A DNA stretch of 35,677 nucleotides from JAVBPP01 sp031549535 (GTDB lineage Bacteria > Bacillota > Clostridia > Oscillospirales > Acutalibacteraceae): contig JAVBPP010000035.1 of NCBI GenBank assembly GCA_031549535.1, positions 1 through 35,677 of the forward strand, read 5' to 3'. A program made the position numbers and the translations under genes. Shown piece by piece: positions 31,250-35,677 of the stretch. Position 1 is the stretch's first letter. Each line of letters opens with the position of its first letter. The notes under the pieces were generated by a model that was not told where the DNA came from, ran no database searches, and was given only the letters and a program-made list of their open reading frames with translations.

Positions 31250-32574
31250 TGAAATTGTTCTTGCAAGAATGGAAGAAAATATTTCGTCCATTGCCGCTGT
31301 TGATTTTGGTGCTGCTCACGGTGCCCTTTTCATACATCACGTGTTATCAATCCTACAGTTGGCTGAACACCCTGCACATGCCTTCGGATTATTATACACT
31401 CGCTGCCGATTTGCGGGAAATTGTTGGGGAGCCGGTAACGTTCGAATCCTATCGGGATGGTGTGGAAACGCTTCGCAAAAGGGTGGAACAACATTTGGAG
31501 GAAAATATCCGCAAACATGCCGATATCTTTGCGCCGGTGGGCATCACGGACTACGAAAGTTACCAAAAAATGCAGGCGAAACTATTCTTTGCAAGCCTTA
31601 CACCGCAGGAGCTGGAAAGCTTTCGCAGCGGCGAGAGCGTAGGGGAGTACCCCTTTGATCCCAAAGCGGATTACAGCTTGACACCGGCGGAGGAAGCGTA
31701 TGCAATGGTTGGGAAGAATTCGGATGACATCTTTGACGGGCCAGGATCCTATCTGGATTATGATTCCTATAAACTGGAATTCATAAACGGTTCAATGGCT
31801 TCAGCGTTTACAAATTATGAGGAATTTAAACAGATATTCCAAGAACGGGAGAGTTTGTTTGGCCTCAATGCCGCGGCGAGAGAGCATGTTATGCAGCTCC
31901 TGCAAAGCGATGACTATATGGGGATTTTACCGGAGAATGGATTCCTGCCGCAAACTACCAATACCTTTTTTTGTCTTGCCGTTTTGATTCTGATGACAAT
32001 CAGCATCCTGTTTGCACCCATTCTTACAAAGGATACGATGTCCGGCGTATTGGCACTGCAAACCGCCAGCAAAATCGGCAGAAAGAGCCTGCGTATCCAG
32101 CTGCTTGCCATGTTATCGGCGGGGCTGCTGATTGCCGCCGTGGAACTCGGTATCACCTTTGCTGCATATCTTCCGGGTATTTGGCAGCGCTTCTTGGATG
32201 CCGGACTGCACAGCTTCTTGAATCGCTATTCGTTTTTCTGGTTCACAGGTACCTTTGGACAATGGCTGTTTTGCTGCGCGGGGCTTGTCATCGCCCTCAC
32301 GTTGGCGGCGACCCTCTGTATTTTTATGCTATCCAAGCTTTGCAAAAACTATATCACATTGTTGATTGGGCTCATCCCAACTTTGGCCGCGCTCGTCGGT
32401 ATTGGCTATTTCGTGTTATTGTTTCCCTTTGCCATTGTTAGTGAAAACCAAACCTTTTATCATATACTGCCGTTGCCATTTGGGGAACTGTACATCTGCG
32501 CCGCGCTTTTGCTTCTTACCACGGTGGCTACCCTGCTGCTGTTGAAACAGAAAAAACGCGCCGAGTTGCTGTAG
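31249..32574 (+). CDS. ABC exporter permease subunit 2
   Basis: A 441-residue membrane protein with the same architecture as subunit 1: an N-terminal membrane segment (about 13-32), a large soluble loop of roughly 200 residues (FESYRDGVETLRKRVEQ, QAKLFFASLTPQ) and about six membrane segments between residues 230 and 435, ending in a basic tail. The soluble loop is larger than in subunit 1. The start is ATG 31249, overlapping the previous stop by one base, with AAGGAG 10 bases upstream. The operon ends here at a bidirectional terminator. Confidence 0.85.
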   Translation: MKLFLQEWKKIFRPLPLLILVLLTVPFSYITCYQSYSWLNTLHMPSDYYTLAADLREIVGEPVTFESYRDGVETLRKRVEQHLEENIRKHADIFAPVGITDYESYQKMQAKLFFASLTPQELESFRSGESVGEYPFDPKADYSLTPAEEAYAMVGKNSDDIFDGPGSYLDYDSYKLEFINGSMASAFTNYEEFKQIFQERESLFGLNAAAREHVMQLLQSDDYMGILPENGFLPQTTNTFFCLAVLILMTISILFAPILTKDTMSGVLALQTASKIGRKSLRIQLLAMLSAGLLIAAVELGITFAAYLPGIWQRFLDAGLHSFLNRYSFFWFTGTFGQWLFCCAGLVIALTLAATLCIFMLSKLCKNYITLLIGLIPTLAALVGIGYFVLLFPFAIVSENQTFYHILPLPFGELYICAALLLLTTVATLLLLKQKKRAELL

Positions 32575-32578
32575 ATAT

Positions 32579-32610
32579 AAAAAAGGATTGCTGAATTGCA
32601 ATCCTTTTTT
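32579..32610. terminator. Bidirectional terminator
   Basis: A 13-bp stem (AAAAAAGGATTGC with its complement) and a 6-base loop lie between the end of the ABC operon and the convergent gene at 32649. A-tract on one side and T-tract on the other suit both directions. Confidence 0.9.
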
Positions 32611-32648
32611 ATATGCCCGGTTAGTGGGATAGGAAAGTCTTGCTTGGC

Positions 32649-33155
32649 TTATCCCAGTCCCAGCATAGCGGAAACGCCGTAGGTGGCAAAGGCCACAATT
32701 AGGCCGGCGATCAAAACACCCAATGCGATAACCGGCAGAGCAGTGCGTATGCGCATATCTGCCAGCGCGGCAATCAGTGCCCCTGTCCAGCCGCCTGTTC
32801 CCGGCAGGGGAATGGCAACAAACATCAGCAATCCAAAATTCCGCCAGCGCTTGACCTTGCCGCTTTGCCGCATGGAACGAATTTCCAGTTTATTGATAAT
32901 GGTTTTAAACCCAGGCTTATCCCGTAGAAATTGAAAGATTTTACGAATGAACAGCAAAATAAACGGAATGGGAATCATATTCCCGATATAGCTGATTAAA
33001 AAGGCAACTGGTAAATTAACCTTCAAAAAGAAAGCGGCAATCAACCCGCCGCGCAGTTCCAAAACGGGAATCATGGAGATAATAAAGACGATCAGCTCCT
33101 TGGGAACCTTGCCTTGAAACAAATCAATAAAAAAATTAGTCAGCGTTTCCGTCAT
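32649..33155 (-). CDS. Small multidrug export-type membrane protein (COG2426 family)
   Basis: A 168-residue protein with four or more membrane segments. It shows the family pattern of a conserved charged ELRGG (VLELRGGLIAAFFLKVNLP) and a second block RNFGLLMFVAIPLPGTGGWTGALIAAL. The family is annotated as putative small multidrug export, but function and substrates are weakly established. I place the start at ATG 33155; the longer frame starts with TTG at 33200 and lacks a Shine-Dalgarno sequence. A GGA sits about 12 bases ahead of the ATG, so initiation is probably not strong. It lies 53 bases after the Nudix gene and could share its transcript. Confidence 0.88.
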   Translation of the reverse strand: MTETLTNFFIDLFQGKVPKELIVFIISMIPVLELRGGLIAAFFLKVNLPVAFLISYIGNMIPIPFILLFIRKIFQFLRDKPGFKTIINKLEIRSMRQSGKVKRWRNFGLLMFVAIPLPGTGGWTGALIAALADMRIRTALPVIALGVLIAGLIVAFATYGVSAMLGLG

Positions 33156-33208
33156 GTGAATGCCAAATCCTTTCTTAAGTACGGTGTTTTTTGCGCACAA
33201 AATGATGG

Positions 33209-33961
33209 CTAACTCTTTGACGCGAAAAAGTCGGTTTTGCGCTGCTCCAAGTAGTGCATAGCCTTGTGAAGAATCGCGCGGTCGTTGTCATAGCGCAGCA
33301 GCTCCAAAGCCTTCTGAAAACCCAGCCAAAGATAGTCGTCAATTTCCTCCCGTTGAATTACCGTATTGGTATCCCTGGTAAACGCGAGAAAAATAGTAAC
33401 GTTCTTTTCCACGCGGTTTTGGATGGTGTAATCAGACTCCAAGGCAAATTCCGGTAGAATCTCAATGTGAATACCGGCCTCTTCAAACACTTCCCGCGTG
33501 GCGGTGTCCTCTTTCGTTTCCCCCGGTTCCATATGGCCTTTCGGAAAACCCCAGTGTGCACTTCGCTTATTTCGAATCAGCAAAAAGCGGATTTCACCGT
33601 TGATTTGGCGGAACACTACGGCTCCGCAGGAATTTTCATAAAGACATTCCAGGGAATAGCTCTGCTCTGCTTCAGCGAAGGAAAGCGCCTGTTTAATTTC
33701 ATTGTCAATAAAGCGCATATTACCGGGTGCAACCACCAAATGAATGCGTTCATCGTTGCGCCTGTGAAGATATGCAATCACGCGTCCATCAAAGCTGCGG
33801 ACAGGGTTGTCCACCCCCATGATATAAGCGCCCTCAATTTTGTCGTCAAACCGTTTGACACCTTCCACAACGCCGTAGTTTAGCTTGTAAGTAACGCCGG
33901 TATGCTTGTTTACGGAGTGAATCGGATGCGTAACCCGAACACGGATAAATCTGCCTAACAT
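33209..33961 (-). CDS. Pyrophosphatase-like domain fused to Nudix hydrolase
   Basis: A 250-residue protein with two parts. Residues 1-105 resemble the small inorganic-pyrophosphatase-like protein of Firmicutes (YKLNYGVVEG, AYIMGVDNPVRSFDGRVIA and LVVAPGNMRFIDNEIK). Residues about 108-240 are Nudix: WGFPKGHMEPGETKEDTATR, with the box G-x5-E-x7-R-E-V-F-E-E-A-G-I, complete with the metal-binding R-E-x2-E-E core. The start ATG 33961 has GCGAGG close ahead. Its own promoter lies at 34031-34059. A dual role in hydrolysing nucleotide derivatives and pyrophosphate would be a neat pairing, but the catalytic competence of the first domain is not certain by eye. Confidence 0.85.
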   Translation of the reverse strand: MLGRFIRVRVTHPIHSVNKHTGVTYKLNYGVVEGVKRFDDKIEGAYIMGVDNPVRSFDGRVIAYLHRRNDERIHLVVAPGNMRFIDNEIKQALSFAEAEQSYSLECLYENSCGAVVFRQINGEIRFLLIRNKRSAHWGFPKGHMEPGETKEDTATREVFEEAGIHIEILPEFALESDYTIQNRVEKNVTIFLAFTRDTNTVIQREEIDDYLWLGFQKALELLRYDNDRAILHKAMHYLEQRKTDFFASKS

Positions 33962-34030
33962 AAACCTCGCCGCAATTTATCTGGCACCGAATAAATTACG
34001 CGGCTCCTTTCGTAGCGTATCATTTCAATT

Positions 34031-34059
34031 AGTATAGCCGATTTGGTAAAATAAAACAA
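34031..34059 (-). promoter_or_regulatory. Promoter of the pyrophosphatase-like/Nudix gene
   Basis: On the minus strand: TTGTTT (34059-34054), a 17-base spacer and TATACT (34036-34031). The leader of about 60 bases contains GAAAGGAG far upstream and GAGG near the ATG at 33961. Confidence 0.65.
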
Positions 34060-34452
34060 TCCTTTTTTGCGCACGCCACATTTTATGTGTCTGGCGTGGC
34101 CTGCGTGTTTGGCAAATTTTTTCAGAGAAAGAAAACGAATGATGTCGAATCAGCCGGTGATACTACTATTGCGCGGGTCAGAAAAGAACCAACAGCCGCA
34201 TTTCAAATAACGCAAAAGCAGCAAGCGCAGTGTTACACTGCATGGCTTTATAGGTTAAGGTCATTTTGTTGAAACGGTTTGTTACAATGTATCTCTATCA
34301 GATGATTGTGAATAAATTATTTTGCAAAACAACAAATAATATGCCTTTGACGACAGTTGTGCATGGTTATATTACTGTGAATAACAGTTCATCTCATTTA
34401 AAAAGCTGAGCTACAAAAGCTTATTCAGGCGTGAATTTTGTTGCAAAAGCGG

Positions 34453-34481
34453 TTGAGAGTTTCCTTGTTTTGTGCTATACT
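34453..34481 (+). promoter_or_regulatory. Promoter of the DUF5696 lipoprotein gene
   Basis: TTGAGA (34453-34458), a 17-base spacer and TATACT (34476-34481). It leaves a leader of about 148 bases before ATG 34637, unusually long for this window. Confidence 0.7.
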
Positions 34482-34509
34482 TTTCAAAATATGCAAAAGG
34501 AATTACGGT

Positions 34510-34600
34510 TCTGTCAGGCAGGCGGCGTCAAATGACGCAGGCTATGTTATAAACAGATATGGGTAAAGCACCTTGCTTTTATCCACATCTTACCCGCGCA
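34510..34600 (+). promoter_or_regulatory. Structured leader RNA, possible regulatory element
   Basis: Hairpin 1 is GCGTC (34525-34529) with GACGC (34534-34538). Hairpin 2 pairs AGATATGGGTAAAGCA (34555-34570) with TTGCTTTTATCCACATCT (34573-34590). GGGTAA (34561-34566) can alternatively pair with TTACCC (34590-34595), which would exclude part of hairpin 2. I do not recognise a known riboswitch class (c-di-GMP, SAM, TPP, lysine and fluoride cores were looked for and not seen). Confidence 0.4.
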
Positions 34601-34636
34601 ACCCTTTACTTTTGATGTTGGGAGTTTTACATAATT

Positions 34637-35677
34637 ATGAGTAAACACCGTTTACTGCGTTTGTGCTACCTTTTTTTGATACTGGCGTTGCTGCTTTCGG
34701 CTTGTTCCGGCTCGAATGCGGCCATCATGCAGCAACTGTTCGAAAGCGAAAACTTTCGGGAAGTATATCCGGAATATGCAAAGGGCTCGGATCATTGCTA
34801 TGACCCCAAGGATAGCCGCCTGTTTATTGCCAAATCCGGCTTGATATCCCTGTATTACGACCGTGTAAGCTCTGCGATTAGCATTCAAGATACTGCGCAG
34901 AAGAAGCTGTGGTCGGCGCTGCCAAAGCCTCTGGCCGGGCAGGAGGAAAAAAATGCTGCCATCGTCAGCCTAAAGGTGCGCGACGGGAATACCTTCTATT
35001 TCATGAACTCGCAGGATAACGCCGTCACCTTCGGCACCAATGAATATGAAATAGTCCGCGATGACAGCAAGGACGAAGCAAAGGGTATTGAACTGCACTA
35101 TCTGGTTTGCACCTATCGCATGTATCCGGACAAGGCGACGGCGCAGAAGGATGTGTTGAGCGAGCAGGATATTGCTTTTTCCGTGCGCGTGGAATATCGT
35201 CTGGCGGACGGCAGCCTGTATGTTAATGCGGAATATGAAAATTTATCAAAGAATCCAAATGCCAAAATTGAAACACTGGGGATTTTAGAATACTTTGGAG
35301 CCTTTGCCGGCAGCGGCAAGGAGGATTATCTGCTCGCGCCGGATGGTTGCGGCGCAATTGTCAAAACCGGGGTGAGCGATAATAACTTTCGGGCAAAAAC
35401 ACTCAGCGTTTATGGGCAGGATGCCTCAAACCCGCAGGAGGAGGTATACGCCGCCGCCATACCCGCCTACGGAATCCGGCAGGCAGACGGCGCTTTTGTG
35501 GCCCTCATTGAGCAGGGAGACGCGCTGGCTGAAATTCGTTTTGACAGGGAGCGGGAAACAAACCCTTACAATTATATTGGGCCAAGATTTCGTATTACGC
35601 CGAACGTTTATGTGCCAAACGAGAAAAACACAGAGACCTTTATCGCCGCGCAAAGTTATGAGGGCGAACTCGCGTTG
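34637..35677 (+). CDS. DUF5696 lipoprotein (incomplete, runs past the window)
   Basis: An open frame from ATG 34637 to the window end, 347 codons without a stop, so the C-terminus is missing. The N-terminus is a lipoprotein signal: a basic start, the hydrophobic stretch LCYLFLILALLLSACSG with lipobox L-S-A-C at residues 20-23, so lipidation at Cys23 is expected. The mature part is a beta-rich extracellular domain (LISLYYDRVSSAISIQDTAQ, KLWSALPKPL, DIAFSVRVEYRLADGSLYVN) that I associate with DUF5696, a family of surface lipoproteins in Firmicutes of unknown function. GGGAG sits about 12 bases before the ATG, a long spacing. It is often linked to glycan-handling regions, but that is weak evidence here. 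Confidence 0.8.
   Translation, partial: MSKHRLLRLCYLFLILALLLSACSGSNAAIMQQLFESENFREVYPEYAKGSDHCYDPKDSRLFIAKSGLISLYYDRVSSAISIQDTAQKKLWSALPKPLAGQEEKNAAIVSLKVRDGNTFYFMNSQDNAVTFGTNEYEIVRDDSKDEAKGIELHYLVCTYRMYPDKATAQKDVLSEQDIAFSVRVEYRLADGSLYVNAEYENLSKNPNAKIETLGILEYFGAFAGSGKEDYLLAPDGCGAIVKTGVSDNNFRAKTLSVYGQDASNPQEEVYAAAIPAYGIRQADGAFVALIEQGDALAEIRFDRERETNPYNYIGPRFRITPNVYVPNEKNTETFIAAQSYEGELAL

Larger units (their letters stand above)
33962..34636. other. Intergenic region between the Nudix gene and the DUF5696 gene
   Basis: No coding sequence is supported in these 675 bases. The minus-strand promoter of the Nudix gene is at 34031-34059, and a 7-bp hairpin (CACGCCA with TGGCGTG, 34072-34098) without a T-tract follows. 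The middle (about 34100-34440) is AT-rich, with a 61-codon frame at 34087-34272 judged spurious. The right part has the promoter and structured leader of the DUF5696 gene. Confidence 0.7.

Noticed and set aside
34087..34272. 61-codon frame in the Nudix-DUF5696 gap
   Set aside because: No ribosome binding site, no recognisable domain and low-complexity flanks.
34510..34600. Known riboswitch class in the DUF5696 leader
   Set aside because: The conserved cores of c-di-GMP, TPP, SAM, lysine and fluoride riboswitches are not present; only generic hairpins are seen.

Overview
The window reads as chromosomal DNA of a Gram-positive, anaerobic member of the Clostridia (Bacillota), probably a gut- or rumen-type Oscillospirales or Christensenellales relative. 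This rests on a class A RNase P RNA, an LCP cell-wall ligase, a RecD2 helicase, DUF4474 and DUF5696 surface proteins, a glycyl radical enzyme with its radical-SAM activase, rubredoxin domains, and AGGAGG-type ribosome binding sites. The genus assignment is inference. I see no transposase, integrase, CRISPR array, complete tRNA or 16S/23S rRNA.

Layout. (1) 1-950 is a non-coding or decayed flank: a run of short G-rich/C-rich hairpins, a terminator, a tRNA-like hairpin, a promoter and a truncated acetyltransferase. An intact GNAT gene follows (950-1816). (2) On the minus strand, 5805-1902 is a tightly coupled set: a small membrane protein, recD2 and a cysteine-type sulfatase. It lies downstream of rnpB (about 6231-5858, minus), which has a near-consensus promoter. 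(3) On the plus strand, 6433-16768 is a long run of closely spaced genes: LCP protein, flavin reductase with two rubredoxin domains, radical-SAM activase, glycyl radical enzyme (GRE), AadA-like nucleotidyltransferase, sedoheptulokinase-like FGGY kinase, GH51 arabinofuranosidase and GH4 glycosidase. It ends in a 22-bp perfect-stem terminator. (4) On the minus strand, 22763-16889 is a second carbohydrate operon: a beta-propeller/(alpha/alpha)-barrel fusion, a DHDPS-family aldolase, a ChbG/YdjC deacetylase and a sialidase-like propeller enzyme. (5) 22925-26167 holds a ZIP metal transporter divergent from a hybrid histidine kinase. (6) 26326-27582 is a DUF4474 protein, followed by a MITE-like inverted-repeat element. 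(7) 27913-32574 is an ECF-sigma operon with a membrane protein (possible anti-sigma factor) and a three-gene ABC exporter. Its promoter looks sigma-W-like, suggesting autoregulation. (8) 33961-32649 (minus) encodes a pyrophosphatase-like/Nudix fusion and a small-multidrug-export membrane protein. (9) At the right edge a DUF5696 lipoprotein gene, cut by the window end, follows a structured leader.

How the genes fit together. Regions 3 and 4 face each other across the terminator at 16777-16824. Together they look like an intracellular pathway for imported plant or host glycan oligosaccharides: none of the glycosidases has a visible signal peptide, and no sugar transporter lies in the window. 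The most promising undescribed system is the GRE module (7476-12335, perhaps to 13683). The GRE keeps the thiyl-radical Cys in GCQEP and the C-terminal glycyl-radical Gly, but has RIHGTF instead of the common RV-x-GY. It is encoded with its own activase, a double-rubredoxin flavoprotein that may supply electrons to that activase, a nucleotidyltransferase and a sugar kinase. The substrate cannot be read from the sequence.
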